Below, piece after piece: positions 1-11,152 of a stretch of DNA of 64,000 nt. The position numbers were made by a program, and so were the translations under genes. Numbering within the stretch: the stretch's first letter is position 1; every line of letters begins with the position of its first letter. Origin of the DNA: Episyrphus balteatus (Eukaryota; Arthropoda; Insecta; Diptera; Syrphidae); the NCBI RefSeq assembly GCF_945859705.1, contig NC_079135.1, positions 79,802,253 to 79,866,252 of the forward strand, in the 5' to 3' direction. The notes below the pieces were generated by a model. It was not told the DNA's origin. It was given only the letters and a program-made list of their open reading frames with translations, and ran no database searches.

Positions 1-688
1 TAAGAATCAAATAAATATAAAAAGAAGCAATCATTTAAGCAAAAGTTTACAACAACTACACTGAACCAAAAAAGTGCATAAAATTAATGAATTTGTACAT
101 TAAATTAATGTAAAAATTAATGGCAAATGAGCCAAAGAACAAATTCATATTCTTTTTATGAATAAATTCATAAGGGAATGAATCTTTCTTAAAAATAAAG
201 AGTATAAGTTCCTAAATTTTATTAATTATGTTCATAAACAAACTTGAAAATGTTTGAACATGTTTTAAGAAAAATTTCTTCTATTTTAAGAAAAATGCAT
301 ACAATTTAAGAATTGTTTCTTAAATCTTTTTTTTTTTTGTCTTCTATAATTTAATAAAAAAGTTTAAGAAACGTTTCTTACATTTACGATGATTTTTGAG
401 ATCAAGGCTATTTATATGTTACGAAAATAAAATTACGTAAAAATTACGTAGAAATTTCAGCTTCATCCAGAGTTTTTATTTTTTTTTACACAAAAATCTT
501 TGGTGGTAACACACACAAGTTGTTGTTGTTCATTCAAATTCCTCAATATAAATTGATTACACAAGCAGCTGCCTGCAAGTATGAAAATACACAAACCTAT
601 TCTTTGTCTGAAATGTTTCCATAATTTTGTGTAAATTTCCTCTTTCATTAAAAATTTAGTAATTGGAATGAGCTAGGTTTCCTTTTTT
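1..688. other. AT-rich non-coding stretch
   Basis: No gene is recognised. The sequence is very AT-rich with scattered poly-A and poly-T tracts. The one open frame here (463-648, minus) is short, low in complexity and has no family signature, so it is not called. Confidence 0.6.
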
Positions 689-900
689 ACCGACTTCCAA
701 AAAGGAGGAGGTATTCAATTCGTCTGTATTTTTTTTTTTATGTTTGTTACCGCATAACTTTGGACTGAGTGAACCAATTTTGATAATTCTTTTTGTATTG
801 GAAAGCTGGTGGCTGCAGTGTGGTCCCATTTCGTTCGTTTTAAGCCATAGGAACTATTTTAAAAACCATAAAACCCAGTTTTGATCCATGGAAGTCGGTT
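689..900. repeat. Short inverted-terminus repeat, copy 1
   Basis: The unit begins ACCGACTTCC, continues into AAAAAGGAGGAGG, and ends GGAAGTCGGT, so its ends are inverted copies of each other. A second copy lies 80 bp downstream in the same orientation. The shared block includes the central TTTGGACTGAGTGAACCAAT motif. The size (about 212 bp) and lack of coding capacity suggest a MITE or similar dispersed repeat. Confidence 0.7.
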
Positions 901-980
901 TTGTTTTTTTGCTAAAAATGATTATTTAATTTTGGAAAAATTCGACCATAGCTAGCTGATTTCAAAATAATATCCTTTTT

Positions 981-1204
981 ACCGACTTCCAAAAAGGAGG
1001 AGGTATTTAATTCGTCTGTATTTTTTTTTTTTTTTTTTTTTATGTTTGTTACCTCATAACTTTGGACTGAGTGAACCAATTTTGATAATTCTTTTTGTAG
1101 TGGAAAGCTGGTGGCTGCAGTGTGGTCCCATTTCAATTTCGTTCAGTTATAGCCATAGAAACCATTAGAAAACCCTTAGTAGTTTTGATCCATGGAAGTC
1201 GGTT
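981..1204. repeat. Short inverted-terminus repeat, copy 2
   Basis: This is a direct second copy of the 689-900 repeat, with the same ACCGACTTCC / GGAAGTCGGT ends. Similarity continues a little into both flanks (a CCTTTTT run before, a GATTATTTA-like stretch after). The pair may therefore be a local segmental duplication rather than two independent insertions. A longer poly-T tract follows CGTCTGTA in this copy. Confidence 0.7.
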
Positions 1205-2424
1205 TTGTTTTTTGATAAAAAAAAAGATTATTTACCATAGTGACTTTACTTTTGGTAATGAAATTGACTAACTCAGAGATTTCTTTTCTATTTATTTAGA
1301 GAGAAGGAGATCCAACTTTTTTTTTTTTTTAATAAAGGACCACCCTAATGTTCATACATAACGTGATATTTTTAAATAATACTTACCAAGATGAATTGAT
1401 TTTTCGAAGTCCTTGGATAAGAATTTGGCGATCAAAATAATAATAATTAAATGATAAGATTAGAAAATCCTTAAGTTAGTGGTTTAGTGGTAATAAAATA
1501 TAATCAATGTTCGTATGTGTTTAAAGTACATATAATTATAATTTAAATCTACCAACATATTAAAATTGTTGCTTAATTATCTTAGATCTAGAAAGTACTG
1601 GTTAATGTTATCAAAATAATGAATCAAATTGCTTAAATTCACTTGAAAGATTTGGTTATTAAAATTATGTAGATACAATGTAGGTAATAAAAGTTTTATG
1701 TTAAATACTAAGATAATATAAGTTTTAGAGACAGAAATAAAAATAATCATTTATCAGTAAGTACTCACTTGAAGCTGACAAATTAGCTAAGTTTTCAGAA
1801 AAATTTACGATCATGACTACACATCACATGCCCTGCCTTATGTTAATCAAACCCAAATAAAAACAACATCCATAAATATGTAGGTACACATACCCTGGAA
1901 AACATACAAAAATTGTTAAGTTATTGTAACTAGATTCAAATGGTTTCGAGTAAAATAAAAATGTTCAAGATTTAATCAAAGCTAATCATCGAGATCAAGA
2001 AATCCAGAAAAATTGTATTAAACAGTCACTCTCCTTAATGTCATAAAAATAAATAAAAGAATAGGTAACCTACCTAATCTATAATGTCCAAAATGTTATA
2101 CTTTCAAGATTGTCACTTACGGGAAAGTGGTATTCGTACCTCTTTTCTGAGTATAACCTTTATAAATACCTTATTATTATTAACAGCACTTTTCGTTCTC
2201 ATTTCTTACTAATTTTGCAAACGACTTAACCAAATTTAACGAAATTTTTTATACAATATTTGTAATTATAAGAACAATTAAAATAAAAAAACAATTTTAG
2301 ATAGGTATACCTATAATTACCTACCTTACCTCACAACACAACCACTTAAACTTGTATTGCAGCCTTCTAAGCTAATTCAGCCTATACAACTTTGTGTTAA
2401 TGTTTATGAACACAATTTATAACA
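1205..2424. other. AT-rich intergenic sequence upstream of the tRNA
   Basis: No coding region, RNA gene or clear repeat is seen. The tRNA promoter is internal, so no upstream element is expected to be recognisable. Confidence 0.5.
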
Positions 2425-2496
2425 TCCTCGATAGTATAGTGGTCAGTATCCCCGCCTGTCACGCGGGAGACCGGGGTTCAATTCCCCGTCGGGGAG
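2425..2496 (+). tRNA. tRNA-Asp (anticodon GTC)
   Basis: This 72-nt gene folds as a standard cloverleaf. The acceptor stem pairs TCCTCGA with TCGGGGA, followed by discriminator G. The anticodon stem is CCCGC/GCGGG around loop CTGTCAC, giving anticodon GTC, which reads the aspartate codons GAC and GAU. The T arm contains GGTTCAATTCC, which matches the B-box promoter for RNA polymerase III, and the D arm supplies the A box. No intron is present and CCA is not encoded, as expected for a eukaryotic tRNA gene. A T-run terminator follows 11 nt downstream. The sequence matches the usual insect tRNA-Asp closely, so a functional gene is likely. Confidence 0.97.
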
Positions 2497-2507
2497 ATTC
2501 GTAAGAG

Positions 2508-2519
2508 TTTTTTTTTTTT
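2508..2519 (+). terminator. RNA polymerase III T-run terminator
   Basis: Twelve consecutive T residues begin 11 nt after the 3' end of the tRNA-Asp gene. Four or more Ts on the coding strand terminate polymerase III, so this is the expected end of the tRNA precursor. Confidence 0.85.
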
Positions 2520-2698
2520 ATTGGCTTGGTGTTTTTTAATTTTATATTCTCTTATTAAATTTGCATTTCAAACCATTGATAGGTGTAATCGATTTGTTAA
2601 ATTAGATTTATTTGTAAATTGTAAATCTAATCATAACCGAAGTAAGACTTTTGTCTAAAGGAAAATAGGAATAAACATCTAAATGCTAAATCTTATTA

Positions 2699-4012
2699 AG
2701 TGGAGTAACGTAAGCTAAAAAATTGGCAATATTAGGGAACCCGGCCAAACAGCTTAGATTTTGATGATCTTTTTTTTCAAACGTCGGTAATTAAAAATAC
2801 TTTAAAGTCTTTAGATTAAAAATTGCCGGTGTAGCCGTTTTGATTTTTTTAAATTTTATTGAAGATTTTTGTGAACAAAAAATATTTTTTTTTAATTTTT
2901 CTTAAATTTCATAAATTAATTGATGCCAAAAGATTGTCTACGAAATTCAAGGAAAAAAATATATGGGAGTGAGGGACAATCTTTTATCGTTCAAGCGATA
3001 GATGCAATTTTCTTATTAATTGACTTCAAACACAAAAAAAAATATTTGAACACAGCGGTAACACCTACAATATTTAAATATACATTTTAAAAAGCTAGAA
3101 GCTTAGTCACATTTGTAAAATTAAAATTAAGTTAATTAAATGAAGGGCTTTTAAAAGAATTGTAATTGAACTCAGATTTTTGAAAAAAAAAAAAAATTAT
3201 TGACAAAATTTTAACATGTCGTTTTTAGAATTTTTTCGTGACATAATGCATTTATTTTCAAATTTTTTTGGCCACATTTATTATAATTTGAAATTATAAA
3301 AGGGAATGTCAATATGTATTACGGTTTATGAAAAAAATTAAATAGTATTTCATTTTCGAAGAACTTTTTTTAATAGAAGTTTTGAAAAAAAATTTAACTT
3401 ATATTTTTTTTAAGTTAAACATTTTAATATAAAGTTTTTTTTTATTAATTTAATAGCCCTTATTGTTAAAAGTTAAATAACAAAATTTTAAAGTTCTTAT
3501 TTGCCAAAGTCTTTGAGAAAATCAACAATGCAAAAATTCAGTTTTTATCAAAAAACCCATTGAAATTGAAGTACTTTTTTATTTTTTGTTTTTTCAAAAG
3601 TGTGATATACATATATTACCTTTTCTGCTTCGGATTTTTGCTGATAATATTTATTGCCAAAATTTTTAGAGATAAAATTTAAGAGATAAGAATGAGCTTC
3701 TGGTTTTTGAAAAATGTATTTTAAAAATTTTTTTTATTTTTTTTTTTTTTGTTTGAAGTCAGATTGTGAGAAAATTGCATTTATCGCTTAGACGATGGAA
3801 GATTGTCCCCTACTACCTTATATTTTTTTTCCTTATGAAAAAAAAATGGGTTTTTAAAAAAATATTTATTTTAATAAACAATACGTCAACATCGCCAATT
3901 TTTAATCTATAGACTTTAAAGTATTTTTAATTACCTACGTTTGAAAAAAAAAATCGTCAAAATCAGAGCTGTTCGGCCGGGTTCCCTAATAATTTGCTTT
4001 AGTTAATCTACT
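2699..4012. mobile_element. Long-arm foldback element, copy 1
   Basis: The left end reads AGTGGAGTAAC and runs into TATTAGGGAACCCGGCC. The right end carries the inverse, GGCCGGGTTCCCTAATA, and ends near GTTAATCTACT. The inversion continues deep inside: the arms share GTCCCT...ACCTTATAT against ATATGGGAGTGAGGGAC and the AATTTTTAATCTATAGAC block. The whole 1.3 kb is therefore an imperfect palindrome. It has no transposase. A direct second copy lies at 12731-14240. The superfamily is undetermined. Confidence 0.8.
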
Positions 4013-5637
4013 ATTACGAAAGCCAAATTGAAAAAAATAAGGTTAATTTTGTTTAATCACAAGAATAGAGTCCTGACTTTTAAAACATTGAAGGTGTTGC
4101 CGATTTCCTCAAATAGTTTGAGATGAGAAAATGTAAATAAAGTGGGTTCAGTGAAATTAGAAAAATATTTATTGAAGGTATACTTGTCAAAGAGCCCTTT
4201 TTTATTTCTTATTAGAAGACAAACCAACCGATTTCTATAGTAAAATTTTAATGCAAAAACATTCAGATAGTCGTTATTTTGAGATTTCACTTACTTTTTG
4301 GAATAAAAAAAAAAAAAAACAAATCAATCGAGTTGTTAGATATATTTGAAACTATGTTCTTAAGTGGTGATTAATAGCAGATTTTTTATTTGAGAATTAT
4401 ATTTCCATTTTTGTTTTGTTTGTTTTTTTTTTTTATAAATTTTGAAATTTTTTTTATAAATCGAGATTTTTTTCTTTTTAAACTGCTCTTTATCTACTTG
4501 TTTTTTTTTTCGAAAACTATTGTATGGAAAAAATTATGTAGCATTTTAAATTTTTTTTTAATTTAATCTTTTCATTTTTATTTAATTCAAAAGCTTTTTA
4601 CATTAGGAACTTTTTTTTAATAAGAACTAGTTGCATATCCGTGCATTTTATTTACTTTAAAATTCATAAGAAATCTTTTATTACCATTTCCATTACTTTA
4701 TGCATTTTTTAAAGTAAAAAACGAACAAAAATTTTGATTTTTTTAAAGAATTATTAATAACGGTACTTTGAAAAGAATCATTTTATTTTTCTGATCTGCC
4801 CAGTGACTAATAAACTGCCTGAACTCAAAGATAAAATAAATTTTTTTACCACTCTCCTTAAAACTTTAAATGAAGGTTTTGATTTAAACGTCTTAACCGA
4901 TTTCACCGAAAATTTTTGTACCAAAACTAAAAATTTTTTTTTAAATATCAGTTTTTATTAACAATACCTATATTTTTTTTTAATTTTTTTTAACGGATTA
5001 ATTAATTTTCTTGATTTTTTTTAATATGGTATACCAAATTTTATTTTGTATTGTGTAAAAAAATGTTATGTTAAAAAAACTATTTGCTAAATAAACGGCT
5101 CCTACAGTTAATAAGTTCCAAAAATTTTCTGTAATGATATGTATCTGTACTTTATTTGGAGGTTAAAATCATGTAAAATGTTTTTTTTTTTTATAATTTT
5201 AAAAACAATTTTTAATACTTTTTTACATTATTTGTTCTACGATGTATAAATTTAAATTGAAACAATTATTTTGTTCTATAAAAAGCTTTAACATTCATAA
5301 ACAACTTTTACCATAAGATCAAGTACCTACGTGCTGTGCAAGGTCCATAATATTATTATCGAAAAAGATTTGCATGTTTATTATGCAAATATCTTCTTTA
5401 TTATTGCAATAACCATCCGAACCCTATTGCCCACAAAGATTACCATATCAATTCGAAATCAATACTAGCTTAATTTTTTTATGTTTGCCGTTGAACAACG
5501 GCTTATGTTGATAACTGAGTTTAGAAGAAAGAATAAGCTAAACGTGGACAACTCGCGCGATTTCTCCCAAACTAAACAACCTACATGAGTTCTTAAAAAA
5601 AACCTACTTAACTTAAATATTTAATTTTAGCATTAAA
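4013..5637. other. AT-rich spacer and likely 5' region of the transporter gene
   Basis: No reading frame of interest is present. Near the right end, TTAATTTTAG at 5621-5630 is a good splice acceptor followed 7 nt later by the transporter start codon. The transporter mRNA may therefore have a non-coding first exon somewhere upstream whose donor I cannot place. The segment from about 5330 to 5600 is less AT-rich than its surroundings and is the most plausible promoter area, but no core element is clear. Confidence 0.4.
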
Positions 5638-7182
5638 ATGAGTCTCGCAATGCAGGAGAAAATCGATCCCAAGCATCTGGAAAAGAAGCCTGAAAAACAA
5701 AAGGACACTGAAGCCTCAGAAGTCGATGATCGAGAGCATGCCACATCGTAAGTTGAATAATAATTTTTACACTAACTTTTTCTTTAAACAAATTATGTTC
5801 ATCATTATTTTTTTTTTTTTTTCTAAAAAGGTACTTTGAAACAGCTTCTCACCTTTTCAAGGGCAGCGTTGGAGCTGGTCTCTTTGCAATGGGTGATGCA
5901 TTTAAAAATGGTGGTCTGATTGGAGCAACGATCCTCTTACCTGCAATTGCTATAATATGTGTACATTGCGAGCACATGCTCATCAGAGCCTCAAAACGAG
6001 CCGTTTTGGCTACAAAAGGTGCTACATTTTTCGACTACCCTGATACAGTGGAGAAAACCTTTGAATTGGGTCCGAAAAGATTCCGTTTTGCGTCGAAATT
6101 TATGCGACTCGTCGTAGAGATGTTCCTTTGTGTCACACAATTTGGATTCTGCTCAATCTACTTTGTGTTTATTGCTGAGAATCTAGTGCAGGTTTTCGAG
6201 CAAAATAAAATCGGCTTGGATTTTAATATTTCAATGACAATAGCTCTAGCTGCCGTTCTAATACCCTCGCTTTTAACCAACCTCAAGTACTTGGCTCCAA
6301 TATCGATGTTAGGAAGTATCTCATTGATCTTTGGTATCACAGCTACTCTTATATTTGCTATGATCGATGGACTTCCAGCACCAAATGAACGTAATTTAGT
6401 GACAGATGGTGGAAAAATGTCACTCTTTTTTGGAACAGCGATATTTTCGTACGAAGGCGTTGCGCTTATATTACCTTTGCGCAATGCTATGAAAAAACCA
6501 GATGGCTTCAATAGCCGATTTGGAGTATTAAATATAACGTTGGTTTTGATTACAGCGCTTTTTGTTTTTACCGGATTTGTGGGCTACTTGAAATGGGGTG
6601 AAGATGTTCAGGGCAGTTTAACTTTAAACTTGGATGTAACTGATTGGTAAGTGAAAGGATTCAAATTTTTAAATAAAAGGTTTTAATGGTTTTTCTTGTA
6701 TTTTTAGGAAATCACAAGTCGTTAAAATCGTTGCAGCTTTGGGAGTATTTTTTGGATATCCACTACAATTTTACATTTTGATACAAATAGTGTGGCCTGG
6801 AATGCAGGAGTCCATGAATTGCAATAAACGACCATTAATGGGAGAACTCTTCTTTAGAACTATTATGATTTTATTGACATGTAAGTTAAAAACGGATGTC
6901 GTATTCAGGATATTTTTGACATTTTTTATATTTTCAGTTGCCGTTGCTTTGGTTGTTCCTGAGCTAGGACTTTTCATATCACTTATTGGAGCTCTATGTT
7001 CCACCTCATTGTCATTATTAATCCCTGTGATGGTTGATTTTATTCATCGATCCGGAGAAAGCAAATCAATCGGAGCAGGATTGTACATAAAGAATATTAT
7101 AATTTTAATTGTCGCTGCTCTAGGAATCGGAACTGGAACCTATCAAAGCATAACGGAAATCATAAAAGAATTCAAATTGTGA
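5638..7182 (+). CDS. SLC36/PAT-type amino acid transporter (four coding exons)
   Basis: Predicted proton-coupled amino acid transporter of the AAAP/SLC36 family, a multipass protein of the plasma or lysosomal membrane that moves small neutral amino acids with protons. Exons are 5638-5747, 5831-6646, 6708-6880 and 6938-7182. All junctions are GT..AG and the joined frame gives 447 residues. The first 37 residues are hydrophilic and charged. Then comes the family signature around TM1, ETASHLFKGSVGAGLFAMGD, followed by FKNGG. Further hydrophobic segments run to the C-terminus, including the late motif VPELGLFISLIGA. The family usually has about 11 membrane helices and 430-510 residues, so the gene looks complete. 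The last intron is 57 nt, a multiple of three and free of stops, so it could be retained in frame. The exact paralogue cannot be named. Confidence 0.92.
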
Positions 7183-7931
7183 TATGTTTTTCATACATAT
7201 TCTAAAAATTTTACCCACTGTTTACTTTGTATATTTATAACATATTTATGTAAGAAAAAAAAATTGTTATTAATTTGTATTTTATTGTAAGATATTTAAC
7301 TGTTAGTTATTTTTTTTGTTTTTGTAAATATGTATATTGTATAATGCTTGATGAGAATTATTTTTCTATAAATTATATTCAAATTTTTTGGCTGGTCTTA
7401 AGTATAAGCTGAATAAATTGAAATTCGTGACATAAGAATTTAGATTTTTCTTATTTTTTAAGATACATAAAGTGTGGATATGGTGAAAATTGTAGCTTGC
7501 GATTTAGGATTCGGAAAAAAAAACGAACTAGAGATAACAAATCAGACATATGTAACTATATTCCTTCGTGCCCATTTTATATAAAATTAAAAAGATGACG
7601 ACACTTATCAAATAAGCCTTCTACCTACCTACATATATTAACCATTTTTTTTGCTTAAAACTGAATTGGAAAATAAAAATCAGGAAAAATATTTTTGTTG
7701 ATTGATTTCTTTTGCGATTTTCGTTTCGCATCACAACCATAATACAAAGGCTTTTATCTTGTTTATCTTTGCTCTTTATAATTAATCTTAAAGCTCTTAT
7801 TATATTATATTATATCATCAGTTGTAAAGAATAATATTATAGTTGCGGGGTTTTCGGAGGAATTGCTCACACACCATGTCGGAAAATACTTAAGATAAAG
7901 AACAAACATCTTAAATCGAATTGAGCTCTTA
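7183..7931. other. 3' flank of the transporter gene
   Basis: An AATAAA hexamer at 7412-7417, about 230 nt after the stop codon, is the best polyadenylation signal candidate. The rest is AT-rich sequence without a recognisable gene. Confidence 0.5.
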
Positions 7932-8269
7932 AAGGCTTGGCCACACCGGAGGGTACGCGGTAGCGGTACGGGTAGCGGCAACGATATTTGTATTAAAAAA
8001 ATTCCACACCCGAACGTTGATGTGTCAGTTTGGAATTTTTTCCATACAAATACCCGTACCGTTACCTGTACCTCTACCGCATACCCTCCGGTGTGGCCAA
8101 GCCTTAAGGCTTGGCCACACCGGAGGGTATGCGGTATAGCGGTAACGATATTTGTATGAACAAAATTCAACATCTGAACGTTGATATGTCAGTTTGGAAT
8201 TTTTTTCATACAAGTACCGTTACCTCTACCCGTACCGCTACCGCATACCCTCCGGTGTGGCCAAGCCTT
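7932..8269. mobile_element. Tandem pair of foldback MITEs
   Basis: Two head-to-tail units, 7932-8105 and 8106-8269, each begin AAGGCTTGGCCACACCGGAG and end with its exact inverse. Each unit has about 60-bp inverted arms built from degenerate GGTAGC/GGTACG hexamers, around a shorter centre sharing AACGTTGAT and GTCAGTTTGGAATTTTTT. The junction reads GCCTTAAGGC, so the two units share a TTAA. The arms are much more GC-rich than the surroundings. Several short open frames cross this block but only read the repeats. Confidence 0.85.
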
Positions 8270-8279
8270 TATACAAATA

Positions 8280-8640
8280 CACAATTAATTTTTTTTCTGT
8301 TAGCATGTATTTTTAGAAAAAATGTACATATTTTCAAAATCGTTAGGTACAGCCTAAATAATTTTTTGAAATAAAAAATTTAATAAAATTGGTTGGTATG
8401 CCATTTTAAATCAATTACTAAGCAACCAAAATTTCAAAAAATTTAATGTCCTGGTTTTGAAAATTTGATTTTTCAATTTTCAAAAAAGATTTGTTTTTAA
8501 CTTTTTTTTTAAATCCAAAAAATATTGTTTTTTTTTTCAATTTGAATGATTCATATTAAAACTATACAACGTCTGTTGACAATCAAAACTCACTTTTTTT
8601 TTAGTTGAGTGCGGGAACCAATTCTTTTTTAAAACCATTA
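8280..8640. repeat. Dispersed repeat fragment
   Basis: This stretch shares diverged blocks with 15230-15640, including GAAAATTTGATTTTTCAA and the following A-rich and T-rich alternation, and the GGTATGC-ATTTT start. It appears to be an old dispersed repeat with no coding capacity. Boundaries are approximate. Confidence 0.45.
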
Positions 8641-8748
8641 GCGCAAAATTTTAACGGATTTAGTAAAATACTAAAGCGGTTTGCTTTTGACTTAGTAAAT
8701 TACTTAAAAGGCTTTAGCATTTTACTAAATCGTTTAAAATTTTGCGCT
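8640..8748. repeat. Small hairpin MITE
   Basis: Arms at 8640-8677 and 8711-8748 are near-perfect inverse copies, starting AGCGCAAAATTTTAACG and ending with the inverse GTTTAAAATTTTGCGCT. The loop is about 33 nt. There is no coding capacity. It looks like a very short non-autonomous DNA element. Confidence 0.7.
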
Positions 8749-9239
8749 ATTTAAATGTTATACTATGTTTCCACCTACGCTAAATCCGAGATTTAGCTAA
8801 GTAGATTTAGAATAACCAACCATGTCGAAATTTCAAACTGAGATTACGGTACTTCCTCTACTGCTGGCTGGTCATAGGCAACAAATCTTCGCAGGTGTTT
8901 TGATGCATTTTTCAATTTTTTCAATTAAAGATTATATAACTTGTAGAGCACGTATACCGTTATGTGTGATATATTAAATGAAAGGTAATATTATCAGCAT
9001 GCGTATTTGTTATGTGCTCTAGATCAAAAGATATAACGTGTTTAGAAAAAAAAACTTTTCACCGTTATCTCAGAATTTTGAATATGAAATTAATTGAAAT
9101 TTTGCAAAATCATAATTTATTTAATTACCTATCTACTGTATAAATTTCATTCATCTATATATTAAAAAGAAAAGTTATGATCAATTGATTTTTCGTGTCG
9201 CTTTTTCGTTTCATCTTGTTTAAAATCACTACGATACTA

Positions 9240-9720
9240 AAGAAGTTTTCACTTCAAAAATTAGCAAATTTATTGCAAATGAAAAAAATTGTATTAAAAA
9301 AAAATATTTATTGCAAATTAAAAATTAAAAAAGAAAATGTTATTGCAACTGAAAAATATTTGCATTAAAAATAAAATTTTTATTGAAAATAAAAATATAA
9401 CTATAACATTGGAACCTAATGTATAGTAGATAGTCAAAATTGTAGGAAATTTGACGAACATAAAAAAACATATTTAACGCACACATTTTGCATTATTAAT
9501 TTTTTGTTTTTTTTTTTCAATGCAGAAAATTTTTTTTATTCAAAATTTTATTTTCAATGCAAATATTTTCAGTTGAAATAACATTTTTTTTAATGCAAAA
9601 TATTTTTAGTTGCAACTAATATTTTTTTTAAATGCAATTTTTTTTTCAGTTGCAATAGGTAGGTACCTAGTAATTTTTTTTCTCATGCAATTTTTTTAAT
9701 TTCCAATTAATTTTTTTTTA
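9240..9720. repeat. Low-complexity foldback region
   Basis: The left half repeats TTGCAAATGAAAAA / TTGCAACTGAAAAATATTTG units. The right half repeats their inverses, such as CAAATATTTTCAGTTG and TTTTTCAGTTGCAA. The centre lies near 9420-9480. Each arm therefore contains several tandem subunits, as in Foldback-type termini. Ends and class are uncertain because the sequence is so A/T-rich. Confidence 0.5.
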
Positions 9721-9881
9721 AATTTCATATTCATTTTTTTAATTGATGTTTTAACAACCCTGTACGTACCTTCATAAGGTCTGTTTGGGTACTGCCTAAA
9801 ACAGAAATATTTCTACTTTTTTCAACAATTTCAACTCAATTCCTGTTTGGGTACTCTGGAATTGTGTAGTTCTGTTCATTA

Positions 9882-10503
9882 CACTGGTCAACAAAATTAA
9901 ACTTTTTTTTTGTTACAGAAACCAAGGTATACTTTTCTATAGGATTTTGAGCTGAGCTCGAGTCCGAAGTCAAAAAAATTCTATCACATCAGGTTTCTGA
10001 GATAATCCCGTTAGAAAATCGAAAATGCCGCTTTTTACCAGTTTTCGAGATTATTTCTTAGCTGTTGGTTATTTGTTTTAAATAAATTTGTAACGGTTTC
10101 TAATAGAACTAAATCTTGTCTTTACAAATCCGTTTAAATCTTTTAAATATCTCTTTTCTTCTTTGAGAATTCTGAAATTGAAATCAACGTGTTTGGTATA
10201 TCTCATGTTTATTTGCTTTTAATACCAAATCTCGAAATGTTCTTTGCCAATCGCTTTCAAAATTTCGCTTGTGCCAAAATTTTCTTTTAGAAACCGTTAC
10301 AAATTTATTTAAAACAAATAACCAACAGCTAAGAAGTAATCTCGAAAACTGGTAAAAAGCGGCATTTTCGATTTTCTAACGGGATTATCTCAAAAACGTG
10401 ATGTGATAGAATTGTTCTGACTTCGGATTCGAGCTCAGCACCCAAAAAAAACCTATAGAAAATTATATCTTGGTGTCTGTAACAAAAACCTTGTTGACCA
10501 GTG
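9882..10503. mobile_element. CACTGGTC-type foldback element
   Basis: The left end is CACTGGTCAAC and the right end its inverse GTTGACCAGTG. The arms stay inverted for more than 250 bp, sharing for example AATCGAAAATGCCGCTTTTT and AATAACCAACAGC with their inverses. TTA precedes the left end and CTA follows the second GACCAGTG copy at 10735, so a TTA-like 3-bp target is likely. A relative with the same ends lies at 54610-55405 and is flanked by perfect TTA copies. No transposase is encoded. Confidence 0.8.
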
Positions 10504-10727
10504 CTTTGTATATAAAATCTATAGTAGTATCATGAAGTGCAATTTTTTAGTTTGTTCGTTACCTGAGTGGTCGCGAGGGCGCTTAGATCGAATTAATAAT
10601 GAGAGTAAGGAGATGAGATATACATTTCTGTTTGAAATTTGACTTATTTTTTAGTTCGTTCGCTAGCTTACTTTTTTGGTGGCGTTGTTTTGTTTTCATG
10701 ATAGTACTATCGATTTTATATACAAAG
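10504..10727. mobile_element. Non-autonomous hAT-like MITE with 8-bp target duplication
   Basis: This 224-bp element has ends CTTTGTATATAAAATC and GATTTTATATACAAAG, continuing inverted through ATAGTAGTATCATGAA. It is flanked by a perfect 8-bp direct repeat, GACCAGTG, at 10496-10503 and 10728-10735. That octamer is the right terminus of the foldback element at 9882-10503, so this MITE inserted into that terminus and is younger. An 8-bp target duplication is typical of the hAT superfamily, although the ends are not a classic hAT terminus. Confidence 0.8.
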
Positions 10728-10767
10728 GACCAGTGCTATTTTTGACAAAAAAAAAAAGAAATATTCT

Positions 10768-11066
10768 GGGGTCGAATTACAGCATACGATTACGATCATT
10801 CGTTAACGTTTTTACTATTTGTGTCTCTATTTAATTAGTAAAAAAAAAGATAGGGACACATAGCAACCATAGCAAATATTCTGGGGTCGAATTACAGCAT
10901 ACGATTACAATCATTCGTTAACGTTTTTACTATTTGTGTCTCTATTTAATTAGTAAAAAAAGATAGGGACACATAGCAACCATACGTTAACGAACGTATT
11001 ACGTTAACGAACGTATTACGTTAACGAACGTATTACGTTAACGAACGTATGCCGTAATTCGACCCC
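10768..11066. mobile_element. GGGGTCGAATTAC-type MITE with internal duplications
   Basis: The ends are GGGGTCGAATTACAGCATACG and the inverse of GGGGTCGAATTACGGCATACG. Inside, a 115-bp segment is repeated (second copy starting at 10883). It carries GTGTCTCTATTTAATTAG and its partner GATAGGGACACATAG. A 17-bp tandem array follows at 10984-11051. Shortened relatives with the same ends occur at 31440-31534 and 32025-32119. Confidence 0.75.
10984..11051. repeat. Four tandem copies of a 17-bp repeat
   Basis: The unit ACGTTAACGAACGTATT is repeated four times in a row; the last copy ends in G and runs into the MITE terminus. Each unit contains the palindrome CGTTAACG. The array is an amplified piece of the MITE subterminal sequence. 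Confidence 0.9.
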
Positions 11067-11152
11067 CTGTTTTAGGCACTACCCAAACAGTTCATAATTT
11101 CATCGATTTTGTCTGTACTTCTACGTTTGCTAGATATTGGTAATGTCACTAT

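Larger units (their letters stand above)
9781..11090. mobile_element. Composite (nested) transposable-element block
   Basis: The outer limits are inverse copies: CTGTTTGGGTACTGCCTAAA at the left and TTTAGGCACTACCCAAACAG at the right, about 24 bp. A near-match TTCATAA lies just outside each end and may be the target duplication. The interval holds at least three other elements (9882-10503, 10504-10727, 10768-11066). It therefore reads as an old element repeatedly invaded by others. Confidence 0.65.

Noticed and set aside
6739..7182. C-terminal transporter frame as a separate short gene
   Set aside because: It contains two exons of the SLC36 gene and the retained reading of the last intron; splice sites and homology join it to the upstream exons.
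10984..11051. Regular short repeats that could suggest a CRISPR-like array
   Set aside because: The units are contiguous with no unique spacers, the genome is eukaryotic, and the array is part of a MITE.
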